From CAWBVG01 sp963792175 (lineage in GTDB: Bacteria; Acidobacteriota; Vicinamibacteria; Vicinamibacterales; CAVVIG01): 64,000 nt of DNA. This document shows positions 37,251-46,663 of this stretch, in pieces. The stretch spans positions 62,001 to 126,000 of the forward strand of contig CAWBVG010000007.1 of NCBI GenBank assembly GCA_963792175.1. Direction: 5' to 3'. How positions within the stretch are numbered: position 1 is the stretch's first letter; each line of letters starts with the position of its first letter. The notes under the pieces are model-generated. The model was not told the DNA's origin and searched no databases. It saw only the letters and a program-made list of their open reading frames with translations. The position numbers were made by a program, and so were the translations under genes.

Positions 37251-38303
37251 TCATGGAATCGCAACCCGGTCGATGACATCGTCGATCACTTTGTCGGTGG
37301 TGAGGCCGTGGCTGGCGGCGTGCGGGCCGAGCCAGATCCGGTGGCCGAGGATGTAGGGCGCCAGATCCTGGATGTCCTCCGGGTAGACCTCGGTGCGCTT
37401 CCGGACGAGCAGCGCCCAGACCTTGGACAGGCGGCCCCAGCAGATGATGGCGCGCGGCGAGGCGCCGAGGTCGACGCCATGCTCGACCAGGTCCGACGGC
37501 GATCGCACGTGCCAGTCGGTTTCCGGGTTGTAGGGGCGAGTCGCGGCGACCAGCCGCTGGATGTAGACGCCCAGCCGGTCGTGCAGAAACACCTGCTCGT
37601 TGATCGCGCTGCGCAGCGCGATGATGCGTTCCTTGGTCATCAGCGCGTTGAGGCGCACTTTCTTGAAATCGAAATTGACCAGCTTCGCTTCCTCGAGCGG
37701 AGGCAGGTAGCCGATGTTGACCATGATGGCGAAGCGATCGGTCGCCGCTTCCGACAACGGGAAGGTGCCCTGTCCAAGCTCCACCGGGTTCATCGTGGCG
37801 ATGGCGAAGCTGAACGCCGGCAGCTCGTAGGTATTCTTGCCGACGGTGACCGTGCGGTCCTGCAGCGCTTCGAGAAAGGCGCTCTGAGACTTCAGCGGAA
37901 TCCGGTTGATCTCGTCGAGCAGGATGACCTCGGCTTCGACCAGCGGACCGAACTCGGTCATCATGTCGCCGGTCGCCGGGTTGATCATCTGGAAGCCGAC
38001 GACTTCGGTCGGCTGCAGGTCGGCGCGGCCCTGGATGCGGGCGAACTTCGCGTTGCTGATCGCGGCCAGAATGACGCCGAAGAACGTCTTCCCGACGCCG
38101 GGCACGCCGCGCAGGAGCAGGTTGCCGGCGTTGACCTGCCGCTGTTCCTTCTTGTCGTACGACGTCGGAATTTCCGACATCAGCACGACGTTTGCGAGGG
38201 CCTTGGCCGTGTCGTAGCCGACGAGCGCTTTTCCACCTTCGGCGACGATCGACTCGTGAAAGCTGATGGCTTGTTCGAGGTCTGGATGCACTGGGGGTGA
38301 CAT
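37251..38303 (-). CDS. MoxR-family AAA+ ATPase
   Basis: The 350-residue protein has Walker A LLLRGVPGVGKTFFGVIL, Walker B AEVILLDEINRIPLKSQSAF, sensor ATMNPVELGQGTFPLSEAA and the lid domain at the C-terminus. MoxR ATPases act as chaperones for VWA proteins, matching the downstream DUF58 and two VWA genes. It starts the minus-strand operon and diverges from the CoA-transferase genes with a 22-bp gap. The ATG at 38303 (MSPPVHPDLEQ) is chosen. Intact. Confidence 0.9.
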   Translation of the reverse strand: MSPPVHPDLEQAISFHESIVAEGGKALVGYDTAKALANVVLMSEIPTSYDKKEQRQVNAGNLLLRGVPGVGKTFFGVILAAISNAKFARIQGRADLQPTEVVGFQMINPATGDMMTEFGPLVEAEVILLDEINRIPLKSQSAFLEALQDRTVTVGKNTYELPAFSFAIATMNPVELGQGTFPLSEAATDRFAIMVNIGYLPPLEEAKLVNFDFKKVRLNALMTKERIIALRSAINEQVFLHDRLGVYIQRLVAATRPYNPETDWHVRSPSDLVEHGVDLGASPRAIICWGRLSKVWALLVRKRTEVYPEDIQDLAPYILGHRIWLGPHAASHGLTTDKVIDDVIDRVAIP

Positions 38304-38312
38304 CTTACTTGA

Positions 38313-38318
38313 TAGAAT
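38313..38318 (+). promoter_or_regulatory. -10 box (TAGAAT) 7 bases before the CoA-transferase start
   Basis: TAGAAT is followed by GCCGCCG and the ATG at 38326. The 7-base spacing predicts a leaderless message and favours 38326 over the in-frame ATG at 38317. Confidence 0.45.
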
Positions 38319-38325
38319 GCCGCCG

Positions 38326-39096
38326 ATGAACAAGGTCCTCGCCAGCGCCGAGGAGGCCGTCGCACTGATCCCGGACGGAGCGACAATTATGATGGGCGGC
38401 TTCGGGCTGTGCGGCATTCCCGAAAACCTCATCGCGGCGCTGCGGCAGCGGGGGACGAAGGCCCTCACCATCATCAGCAACAATGCCGGCGTGGACGATT
38501 TCGGGATCGGCGTGCTCCTCCGGAGCCGCCAGGTCCGCAAGATGGTGTCGACCTACGTCGGCGAAAACAAGGAATTCGAGCGCCAATTCCTCAGCGGCGA
38601 GCTGGAGGTGGAGCTGGTCCCGCAGGGCACCTTCGCCGAGCGGATTCGCGCCGGCGGCGCCGGGATTGGCGGTTTCTTTACACCGACCGCTTATGGGACG
38701 CCGGTCGCCGAAGGCAAGGAAACGCGCACGATTGGCGGCCGGCCGTTCGTCCTCGAGCTGCCGCTCCATGCCGATTTCGCGTTCGTCAAGGGATGGAAGG
38801 GCGACCGCGTTGGTAATCTTTTGTATCGGCGCACGGCGCGCAACTTCAACCCGGTGATGGCGACCGCCGCTGACGTCACGATCGCCGAGGTCGAGCACCT
38901 GGTGGAGCCCGGCGAGATCGACCCCGATCACGTGGTGACGCCGGGGATTTTCGTGAAGCACATCCTGCAGGGGCAGCGCTACGAGAAGCGGATCGAGAAG
39001 AGGACGACGAGGTCGGGGCGGGGATGGTGGAGCTGGATATCCGGGACCGGATTGTCAGACGTGTCGCCCGGGAGCTGCGGGACGGCGATTACGTGA
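38326..39096 (+). CDS. scoA: 3-oxoacid CoA-transferase subunit A
   Basis: The 256-residue frame has the subunit A signature MMGGFGLCGIPENLIAALRQ and RQVRKMVSTYVGENKEFERQ. It transfers CoA from succinyl-CoA to acetoacetate or a related oxoacid. Family similarity ends at RYEKRIEKRTTR (about 39010), the usual length near 230. The last 28 residues overlap subunit B by 73 bases and look spurious, so a small indel near 39010 is likely. It forms a two-gene operon with subunit B. Confidence 0.88.
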   Translation: MNKVLASAEEAVALIPDGATIMMGGFGLCGIPENLIAALRQRGTKALTIISNNAGVDDFGIGVLLRSRQVRKMVSTYVGENKEFERQFLSGELEVELVPQGTFAERIRAGGAGIGGFFTPTAYGTPVAEGKETRTIGGRPFVLELPLHADFAFVKGWKGDRVGNLLYRRTARNFNPVMATAADVTIAEVEHLVEPGEIDPDHVVTPGIFVKHILQGQRYEKRIEKRTTRSGRGWWSWISGTGLSDVSPGSCGTAIT

Positions 39097-39680
39097 ACCT
39101 GGGCATCGGCATGCCGACGCTGGTGGCCAACTGCATCCCGCCCGGCGTGCACATCACCTTGCATTCGGAGAATGGCCTGCTCGGCATCGGGCCCTTTCCG
39201 ACGGAAGACGAGGTCGATCCGGATCTGATCAATGCCGGCAAAGAGACCGTGACCGAGACGCCCGGCTGCTCGTATTTCAGCAGCGCCGATTCGTTCGCCA
39301 TGGTGCGAGGCGGGCACATCGACCTGACCGTGCTCGGCGCGCTCCAGGTGGATCAGCAGGGCAATCTGGCGAACTGGATGATTCCAGGCAAGATGGTGAA
39401 GGGGATGGGCGGCGCCATGGACCTCGTGGCGGGCGCGAAGAAGGTCATCGTCGCGATGGAGCACACGACGAAGGACGGCGGCCACAAGATCGTGAAGGTG
39501 TGCACGCTGCCGCTGACCGGCCTCAAGGTCGTCCACATGATCGTGACCGAGCTGGCGGTCATCGACGTCACCGACCGCGGGCTCGTGCTCAAGGAGATCG
39601 CCTCCGACACCACCGTCGAGCAGGTGAAGAAGGCGACTGGCGCCGACCTCATCCTGGAAGGACCGATCAGGACCTTCTGA
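39024..39680 (+). CDS. scoB: 3-oxoacid CoA-transferase subunit B
   Basis: The 218-residue protein contains DGDYVNLGIGMPTLVANCIP and HSENGLLGIGPFP, whose Glu is the catalytic residue that forms the enzyme-CoA thioester. NWMIPGKMVKGMGGAMDLV follows. The length is normal. It works as a heterodimer with the subunit A encoded just upstream, in breakdown of ketone bodies or branched-chain products. Intact. Confidence 0.92.
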   Translation: MVELDIRDRIVRRVARELRDGDYVNLGIGMPTLVANCIPPGVHITLHSENGLLGIGPFPTEDEVDPDLINAGKETVTETPGCSYFSSADSFAMVRGGHIDLTVLGALQVDQQGNLANWMIPGKMVKGMGGAMDLVAGAKKVIVAMEHTTKDGGHKIVKVCTLPLTGLKVVHMIVTELAVIDVTDRGLVLKEIASDTTVEQVKKATGADLILEGPIRTF

Positions 39681-39700
39681 TCGGTCTCATCCCGCTCACC

Positions 39701-42700
39701 TCACCGGACGACGATCGTTCCAATATTCCTGCGCCGCAGCATGTCGTTGAACGCCGCCACGTCTTTGCTGACGACGCTGTTGAGATCGGTCGCGGCCGCC
39801 GCGACCTGATCCGTCAGCAGCTTGTGGACTTCGAGCTGCTGGTCGGTCGGCGCGAAGTCCGCGAGCTGCAGCGTGTCGGCGAGGTGCGCGAGCTTTTCCA
39901 TCAACTGGCTCGGCATGCGCAGAAAGTCCTGGCCGCGCCCCGTCGCGTGCAGATTGAACAGCCGCTCTTCGACGGCAATCACTCTCTTGTCGAGATCCTC
40001 GCCGGCCGCGATCAGCTCCTTCGCGGCGGCGTCGTCGCCGATGAATGTCTTGACGTGCCCGATCTGCGCGCGGACCGCCTCGGCGCGGTTGATGAGATCG
40101 GCGGTCTTGTTCATGGCGTCGCGCACTTCGCGAATCGCTTTCGTCTGCGCCTGGATGTCCGCCTCGCTGCCCGCGGTGTTCGGATCCTTGCGCACCGTGA
40201 GCGGCTGCGTCACGGTTCCGGCAGCGCCAGGCGCTTCGAGAGTCACGGAATAGGTGCCCGGCGGCACCAGCGCCGAGAGGCGGCTCGCGCCTGCCATCGC
40301 GAACGTCCGGGTGCCGTCCGGGTTCATCTTCAAATCGTCCGCGTTGAGCGGTGCGGTCCGCGGTTTCACCTCGGCGGTCGGCTCGCCGCGCAGGTCCCAC
40401 CAGACGCGGTTGAGACCGACCTTCGGCTCTTTGACATCGATCGCGCGCACCGGCTGTCCTGCCGCGTCTTTGACGACGATTCGCACCGGCGCCTTCGCGT
40501 CCTTTGGCGCTTTCGGATCTTTTGGCGGCGCGGTTTTCAGCAGGAACGTGAGCGGCGCGCCATCAGGCGGGTTCACCCCCTCCGTCGCATCGTCCGGCAT
40601 CATCATCGGTTCGGTGATGTTGCGAAGGCGATAGGTCGGACGCGGCGTAAACAGATGCGTGTTCGCGTTCAGGGCTTCCGGCGTCAGCTGACGAAGCGGC
40701 GTCACGTCGTCAAGGATGAAGAAACCGCGTCCATAGGTGGCGACCACCAGATCGTTGAACTCCTCCTGGATCGTGATCCAGTGGAGCGGTGCGTGCGGCA
40801 GGCCGGACTGCAGCGGCGTCCAGTGCTCGCCGTCATCGAGCGAAAAGTACAGACCGTTCTCGACGCCGAGATAGAGCAGTCCCTTTCGGACCGGATCCTC
40901 GCGGACGCAGTGCGCATAGCTGTGCACGCTCTTCGGCAGATCGCCGGCGATCGATTTCCACGTGCGGCCGTAGTCCGCCGTCTTGTACACGAACGGGTCG
41001 CGGTTGTTCACCTGATGCAGATCGATCGTCAGATACGCGGCGCCATTGTCGAATCGCGACGGCTCGATATTGCTGACGGTGCCCCATGGCGGCAGGCCGG
41101 GCAGATTCGCGGTGACGTTCGTCCAGCGCGTGCCGGCGTCGCGCGTCACCTGCACCTGACCGTCGTTGGTCCCGGCCCAGACGACGCCTTTCTCCTTCGG
41201 CGACTCCGCGATGGCGAACACGACGCCGGCATACTCGACGCCGACGTTGTCCGGCGTGAGTCCGCCCGAGGACTGCTGGCGCGACGCATCGCCCGTCGTG
41301 AGGTCGGGACTGATCACCTGCCAGCTCTGGCCGCCGTTGGTCGTGCGGTGCACGTGCTGGCTGCCAGCGTAGATCGTGTTGTGATCGTGCGGTGAGATCG
41401 CGAGCGGGAACGTCCAGTTGAAGCGGTACTTCACGCCCGCCGCCGGCGTGCCGACCGTGACTTCGGGCCAGATCTCCACTTCGCGTGCCTGCCGCGTGCG
41501 CTGGTCGAAACGCTCGACGGTTCCGCCGAGGCTCCCGAAGCCGGTGCCCGTGGCCCAGACGATGTTTGGATCGACGGGATCGGGAATCGCCCAGCCGCTC
41601 TCCCCTCCGGCGACCGAGTGCCACATCCCGCGCGGGATCGGCCCCGCTTCCGCCTCGGCCGACTGCTTGCCGAGGCGACTGTTGCTCGGTCCGCGCGTCG
41701 ATGGTCCGTCCTGCCGATTGCCGTAGACGTTGTACGGCACCTGATGGTCGGTGGCCACGTGATACATCTGGCCGATCGGCAGCTGGATGTGATGCCAGCT
41801 CTTGCCGCGATTGATCGAGAAGCTCAACCCATCGTCGTGCGCGACGACCATGCGTTCGCCGTTGCCCGGGTCGATCCACATGTCGTGGTTGTCGCCGATC
41901 GGCGCGACGGCGCCGGTCAGATCGATGCTCGTCTGCCCGCCGTCGACCGTCTTCGTGAACTCGGCGGCGAGAAAGAACGCTTCGTTTTCGTTGTCCGGCG
42001 ACACGGCGAAGCGCGTGTAGTAGTGCGTCCGGCCGCGCAGCCGGCGGTCGGCGCTCACCATCGTCCAGTGCTCGCCGCCGTCCTCGCTGCGCCACAGCGA
42101 TCCGCTCTGCGTCTTCTGGCCGCTGTTGGTCATCATGCCGTCGCCGGTTTCGATGAGTGCGTAGACGCGGTTGGAGTTGCTGCGGGCGACCTGCGCCGAA
42201 ATCTTGCCGAGCGGCGCCGCCGGCAAGCCGTGTGGGTCGGTTCCGGCCGGCGCCGGCGCCAGCCGCTTCCACGTCGCGCCGCCGTCGATCGATTTGAACA
42301 GTCCGCTGCCCGGACCGCCGCTGGTCCGGCCCCAGGTATGAATCTCGAGCTGCCACATGCCCGCGAACAGCACCCGCGGGTTGTTGGGATCCATCGCGAT
42401 GTCGGAACAGCCGGTGTTCTCGTCGACGAAGAGCGCGCGGGTCCACGTTCTGCCGCCGTCGGTGGTCTTGTAGACGCCGCGATCCGGCTGCGGACCGTAG
42501 GCGTGGCCGAGCGCGCACGCGAACACGATGTCGGCGTTCTTCGGGTCGACGACGACGCGCGCGATGCGGCCGGTTCGTTCCAGACCCATGCGCGTCCAGG
42601 TCTTCCCCGCGTCCAGCGACTTGTAGATGCCGTTGCCGATCGAGATGTTGCTGCGGATGAACGCTTCGCCGGTGCCGGCCCAGACCGTGCTCGGATCGCT

Positions 42701-43003
42701 CGCGGCCACGGCGAGCGCGCCAATCGACTGGACGTCCTGGTCGTCGAACATCGCCTCCCAGTGTGCGCCGTCATCGGCCGTTTTCCAGACGCCGCCGGAT
42801 GCCGCGCCGGCGTAATACACGTGCGGATTGCCCGGCACGCCCGCAATCGCGATCACGCGATTGCCGACCGGGCCGATGTACCGGAATTTCAGCGCGCTCA
42901 AAGCGTCGGCCGAGGGACGCGGCGATTGGGCGGTGACAGGGCCCTCGGTGAACCGCACGAGCGCGAACATCAGCAGCGCACCTAAACTGACTCGACGGCG
43001 CAT
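39701..43003 (-). CDS. Secreted BNR/sortilin-type beta-propeller protein (1100 residues)
   Basis: A signal peptide (VSLGALLMFALVRFTEG) precedes a very large propeller region with repeated Asp-box/BNR motifs: GVWKTADDGAHWEAM, GIYKSLDAGKTWTRM, GVYKTTDGGRTWTRA, GLFKSIDGGATWKRL and YKTADYGRTWKSI. This is the sortilin (VPS10)-like arrangement, followed by a C-terminal region of beta and helical segments (LTVRKDPNTAGSEADIQAQT). Such proteins are abundant in Acidobacteriota and annotated as glycosyl hydrolases, but no catalytic residues of sialidase type are evident. AGGAGGAG precedes the start. Intact over 3.3 kb. Confidence 0.88.
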   Translation of the reverse strand: MRRRVSLGALLMFALVRFTEGPVTAQSPRPSADALSALKFRYIGPVGNRVIAIAGVPGNPHVYYAGAASGGVWKTADDGAHWEAMFDDQDVQSIGALAVAASDPSTVWAGTGEAFIRSNISIGNGIYKSLDAGKTWTRMGLERTGRIARVVVDPKNADIVFACALGHAYGPQPDRGVYKTTDGGRTWTRALFVDENTGCSDIAMDPNNPRVLFAGMWQLEIHTWGRTSGGPGSGLFKSIDGGATWKRLAPAPAGTDPHGLPAAPLGKISAQVARSNSNRVYALIETGDGMMTNSGQKTQSGSLWRSEDGGEHWTMVSADRRLRGRTHYYTRFAVSPDNENEAFFLAAEFTKTVDGGQTSIDLTGAVAPIGDNHDMWIDPGNGERMVVAHDDGLSFSINRGKSWHHIQLPIGQMYHVATDHQVPYNVYGNRQDGPSTRGPSNSRLGKQSAEAEAGPIPRGMWHSVAGGESGWAIPDPVDPNIVWATGTGFGSLGGTVERFDQRTRQAREVEIWPEVTVGTPAAGVKYRFNWTFPLAISPHDHNTIYAGSQHVHRTTNGGQSWQVISPDLTTGDASRQQSSGGLTPDNVGVEYAGVVFAIAESPKEKGVVWAGTNDGQVQVTRDAGTRWTNVTANLPGLPPWGTVSNIEPSRFDNGAAYLTIDLHQVNNRDPFVYKTADYGRTWKSIAGDLPKSVHSYAHCVREDPVRKGLLYLGVENGLYFSLDDGEHWTPLQSGLPHAPLHWITIQEEFNDLVVATYGRGFFILDDVTPLRQLTPEALNANTHLFTPRPTYRLRNITEPMMMPDDATEGVNPPDGAPLTFLLKTAPPKDPKAPKDAKAPVRIVVKDAAGQPVRAIDVKEPKVGLNRVWWDLRGEPTAEVKPRTAPLNADDLKMNPDGTRTFAMAGASRLSALVPPGTYSVTLEAPGAAGTVTQPLTVRKDPNTAGSEADIQAQTKAIREVRDAMNKTADLINRAEAVRAQIGHVKTFIGDDAAAKELIAAGEDLDKRVIAVEERLFNLHATGRGQDFLRMPSQLMEKLAHLADTLQLADFAPTDQQLEVHKLLTDQVAAAATDLNSVVSKDVAAFNDMLRRRNIGTIVVR

Positions 43004-43065
43004 CGGACTCCTCCTGCGAGACTGTACTCTAGCGTAAGATTTCCTCTGCCGTTGTTGGTCATTGC

Positions 43066-43806
43066 ATGCGTTTGAGAGATCGAGTCGCGATCGTCACGGG
43101 CGGCGGGTCAGGCTTCGGCGCTGCGATCTGCCGCCGGTTCGTCGAAGAAGGCGCGAAGGTGGTGGTCGTCGACTGCCGCCGCGAGCGCGGCGACGCCGTC
43201 GCGCGCGAAACCGGCGCGGTCTTCGTCGAGGCGGACGTCGCGTCCGAGGCCGACGCGCGTCGAATGATTGCGACCGCCGTGGAACGTTTCGGGCGGCTGG
43301 ACATCCTCGTCAACAATGCGGGCGCGCCCCAGGCGCCGACGCCGATCACCGACACCGACGAGCACGATTTCGATCGGCTCATGGCGGTCAACGCGAAAGC
43401 GATCGCGCTGGCCGCGAAGCATGCCGTGCCGATCCTGCGGCGGCAGGGCGGCGGCGTGATCCTGAACACCGTTTCGGTGGCCGCCATCCGCCCGCGGCCC
43501 AATCTGGCGGCGTACAACGCCAGCAAGGGCGCCGCGCTCGTGCTCAGCAAGTCGCTCGCGATCGAGCTCGCTCCCGATCGCATTCGCGTGAATGCGGTCT
43601 GTCCCGGGCCAGGCGACACGCCGATGCTCGCGACGTTCGTCGGCGGCGAGTCGGACGCGCATCGCGCGGCGTTTCTGCAGTCGATTCCGCTCGGCCGCCT
43701 CTGCGCGCCGGCGGACGTGGCCAGCACCATGGTGTTTCTGGCGTCCGACGAGGCGAGCTTCATCACCGGGGCCGTCATCGAAGTGGATGGCGGCCGCTGC
43801 ATCTGA
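43066..43806 (+). CDS. Short-chain dehydrogenase/reductase
   Basis: The 246-residue protein has the nucleotide-binding AIVTGGGSGFGAAICRRF, LDILVNNAG and the active-site YNASKGAALVLSKSLAIEL, with the family end FITGAVIEVDGGRC. The Asp after the second strand (VVVDCRRE) suggests preference for NAD. Such enzymes oxidise secondary alcohols. An aldehyde dehydrogenase gene follows 80 bp downstream, so the two may act in sequence. Intact. Confidence 0.9.
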   Translation: MRLRDRVAIVTGGGSGFGAAICRRFVEEGAKVVVVDCRRERGDAVARETGAVFVEADVASEADARRMIATAVERFGRLDILVNNAGAPQAPTPITDTDEHDFDRLMAVNAKAIALAAKHAVPILRRQGGGVILNTVSVAAIRPRPNLAAYNASKGAALVLSKSLAIELAPDRIRVNAVCPGPGDTPMLATFVGGESDAHRAAFLQSIPLGRLCAPADVASTMVFLASDEASFITGAVIEVDGGRCI

Positions 43807-43887
43807 GAACAGTCTAAGCAGAGTTAAAAGGCAAAAGTTCAGAAAGCTCAAACGTGCCTGAAAGTCAAAACTTGAAGAGACTCGCCT

Positions 43888-45369
43888 ATGAATAGCTATC
43901 AGAACTACATCGCCGGCCGGGACGTCGCTGCCGCGGATGGCCGGACGTTTACCGCGTTCAATCCGACGACTGGCGATCAGTGGGGAACCTTCGCGCTTGC
44001 CGGAGCGCCGGAAGTGGATCAGGCGGTCCGCGCGGCCTCGGCCGCGTTTCGCGACGGTCCGTGGGGCGCGCTGTCGCCGACCCGCCGCGGACGCCTGCTG
44101 ATGAAGTGGGGCGAGGTGATCGCCGAACACGCCGATGCGCATTGCCACCATCGAAACCGAGCAGAACGGCAAGCTGTTCGCCGAAATGCGGGCGCAGGCG
44201 CGGATCGCGCAGGACTGGCTCTATTACTTCGGCGGCCTGGCCGACAAGATCGAGGGCACGGTCATCCCGCTCGATCGGCAGAGCATTTTCAACTACACGC
44301 TGCGCGAGCCGCTCGGCGTCGTTGGTGTGATCACGCCGTGGAACTCGCCGACGTTCATCGCCATCATGTCGCTGGCGCCGGCTCTCGCCGCCGGCAACAC
44401 GATCGTGCTGAAGCCGTCAGAGATCACGTCGGGCTCGGCGATCGAGCTCGCGCGGCTGGCCGAAGCGGCCGGCATTCCCCCCGGCGTCATCAACGTCGTC
44501 ACCGGCTTTCGTGAGACCGGCGAGGCGCTCGTCGATCATCCCCTGGTCGCGAAGGTGTCGTTCACCGGCAGCGTCGGCGCCGGGCGCGCCATTGCGGCCC
44601 GCGCCGGACAGCGCCTGGTCAGCTGCATGCTCGAGCTCGGCGGCAAGAGTCCCAACATCGTGTTCGACGATGCGAATCTGGATCAGGCGGAGGCGGGCGT
44701 GCTGGCGGGCATCTTCGCGGCGGCGGGGCAGACGTGCGTCGCCGGTTCGCGCGCCTACATCCACGCCAGCGATCTACGACGCGCTTCGTCGATCGGCTCG
44801 TCGGCCGCGCCAGGCAGATCACGCTCGGCGATCCGTTGAAGCTCACCACGCAGATGGGACCGGTCGCCACGAAGATGCAGCTCGAGAAGGACGAGTCGAT
44901 GGTGCAGCGCGCCGTCAGCGAAGGCGCCGCCGTGCTGTGCGGCGGCCGGCGGCCGCAGCTCGCCGAGTTTCCCAACGGGTATTTCTACGAGCCGACGATC
45001 GTGCACCAGGCTGCGAAAGACAGCTTCCTGATGCGCAACGAAGTCTTCGGTCCGGTCCTCGCAGTCACGCCGTTCAAGGACGAAGCCGAAGCGCTCGCGC
45101 TGGCGAACGACACCGAGTTCGGCCTGGCCGCCGGCGTCTGGACCCGCGACGTTCGACGCGTGCACAAGATGGCGAGGCAGCTCGAGGCCGGCACCGTGTG
45201 GGTCAACACGTATCGCGCGCTGACGTTCAACTCGCCGTTCGGCGGCTACAAGGCGAGCGGGATCGGCCGGCAGAACGGCATCGAAGCGGTCTATCAGTAT
45301 CTGCAGACCAAGAGCGTCTGGTGCGAGCTCGGAGACGAGATCCAGGATCCGTTCGTCATGAAGGTGTGA
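43888..45369 (+). CDS. Aldehyde dehydrogenase family protein, two frameshifts
   Basis: The start MNSYQNYIAGRDVAAADGRT is typical. Indels near 44137 and 44773 divide the gene into three frames. Conserved elements are VVGVITPWNSPTFIAIMSLA, the NAD-site VSFTGSVGAGRAIA, LELGGKSPNIVF with the general-base Glu and GIFAAAGQTCVAGSR with the nucleophile Cys. FGLAAGVWTRDVRRVHKMA is near the end. The corrected length is about 493 residues. It oxidises an aldehyde to the acid; the substrate is unknown. It lies behind an SDR gene. Confidence 0.88.
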
Positions 45370-46035
45370 AGACTCGCCGGCCGATGCGACCGTAGAATGA
45401 CGATCGCTTCGCAGGCCGTCAGCGTCATACGGCGACGGGAAGCCATCTCGCTACGCGAGCCGAACTGTCGTCAGCCCGGAAAAACGCAACGCTCGCTCGC
45501 AGCCTGTCGTCGACCGCGACGGTCCTTACTGATTTCGCGGCATCGCTCAGATCAACACGTAATTGAGCGCTTTGCGTACTTGCGGCGAGCGGGAGTGACT
45601 GATCGGCAGACCGTCGCGGAAACCTCGCTCCGTGCGTTTTTTCCGAATCTCAGTCGGGCTGCCTCCAACGGCTCGCTACGCGAGACGGCTTCCCCTCGCT
45701 TATGCGTCGGCTGCGACTGAGGATGGACCGGGCGTCGCGGGTCGTGGCCGCGGTCCCTTGGACCGAGCCTGCGCCGGCGTCAGTCGGCAAACGCGTCCGA
45801 AAGCGCGGAGGGGCACGCCGCCGCTGATTCGCCACCGCCGATCGAATCACATCTGAGCCGAAATGATTGTTGGAAAGCCTACGAATCGACCGCAGGCGGC
45901 GTGCGGAGCGTGAGCACGAGCGCGACAGGACGAGTTTGCCAGGCGAGCGTCCAGGGAACGCGGACACGACTCGCGACGACCGGTCCCACTGAGACACGAC
46001 GGCCGCACGAACGATCGGAAGGCCTAATTCGCAAT
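45370..46035. other. Non-coding stretch with palindromic sequence
   Basis: No frame here shows recognisable protein similarity. The left half holds a large imperfect palindrome (45437-45694). The right half (about 45720-46030) contains only weak GC-rich structure and no gene that I can support. Confidence 0.6.
45437..45694. repeat. Large imperfect palindrome with CTCGC-TAC-GCGAG hairpins
   Basis: GGGAAGCCATCTCGC-TAC-GCGAGCCG at the left end matches the reverse complement of the right end (45669-45694), except that the hairpin loop reads GTA instead of TAC. Inside, GGAAAAACGC near 45478 faces GCGTTTTTTCC near 45638. The plan of outer stem, small hairpin, A-tract arm and small hairpin resembles the palindromes flanking the GxxExxY gene. 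Confidence 0.6.
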
Positions 46036-46648
46036 TTACATCTGTCCCAGAGTCTTCGCGAGCAGTGGTCTCGCGAACGCCCAGTGGAGCGTGCCGTAGA
46101 ACTGGCTCGGACGATTGGAAATGCCGTTCTCGTAGCTATCCGGGTCCTTCGTGTCGTGCAGGTTGACGTGGTCGAGAATCTGGTGCGCGAATTCGTGCGC
46201 GGCCGTGCGTCCGATGCCCTTGCCCATCGCCTCGATAATGCGGGCGCGATTCGCGTCCCGCGGCGCGTTGCCGACAGCCTGGCTCCCGAGCGTCCGAAAG
46301 CTGACCTCCCCGATGCCGCCGCCGAAGTGGCAGGCGCCTCGAGGCACCAGCCACGGGCAGGGCACGGCCGGAATATCCTGGACCACGCTGACGCGAAAGG
46401 GGCCGGCTGGCTGTCGAGGTGAACCGGATTCGCAGGCCGGCGTACGCCGTTGCGAGCTCGGCTCGCGCGATTGACTCGATTTGGAGTTGCTCTTCGGGGC
46501 GAACCGGGCCGCCAATGCGTTCGACGTCGTCCAGGGGCAAGTCGAACGTGACGCGATCGAACCAGAACCCGGCCTCGGCCACACGGTCTCTTGCGCAGGA
46601 CGGCAGGCCGAGTGCCACGACCAGGGCTGCTATGCCTGCGCACCGCAT
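46036..46648 (-). CDS. Zinc-metalloprotease-like lipoprotein, one frameshift
   Basis: The start MRCAGIAALVVALGLPSCAR is a lipoprotein signal. An indel near 46415 separates it from FRVSVVQDIPAVPCPWLVPR and the metal-binding RTAAHEFAHQILDHVN (HExxH type). The corrected length is about 203 residues. It may be a small membrane-anchored peptidase of unknown substrate. No close family is recognised. Confidence 0.65.
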
Positions 46649-46663
46649 CGAGGCGTGGCGTGA

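Noticed and set aside
39500..41395. A 631-codon plus-strand frame overlapping subunit B and the BNR gene
   Set aside because: It is Arg-rich with no domain, and both overlapping genes on the other frames are strongly supported.
45720..46030. C-terminal extension of the metalloprotease gene in another minus-strand frame
   Set aside because: The frame with the HEFAH motif has its own stop at 46036-46038, and the downstream translation shows no conserved pattern.
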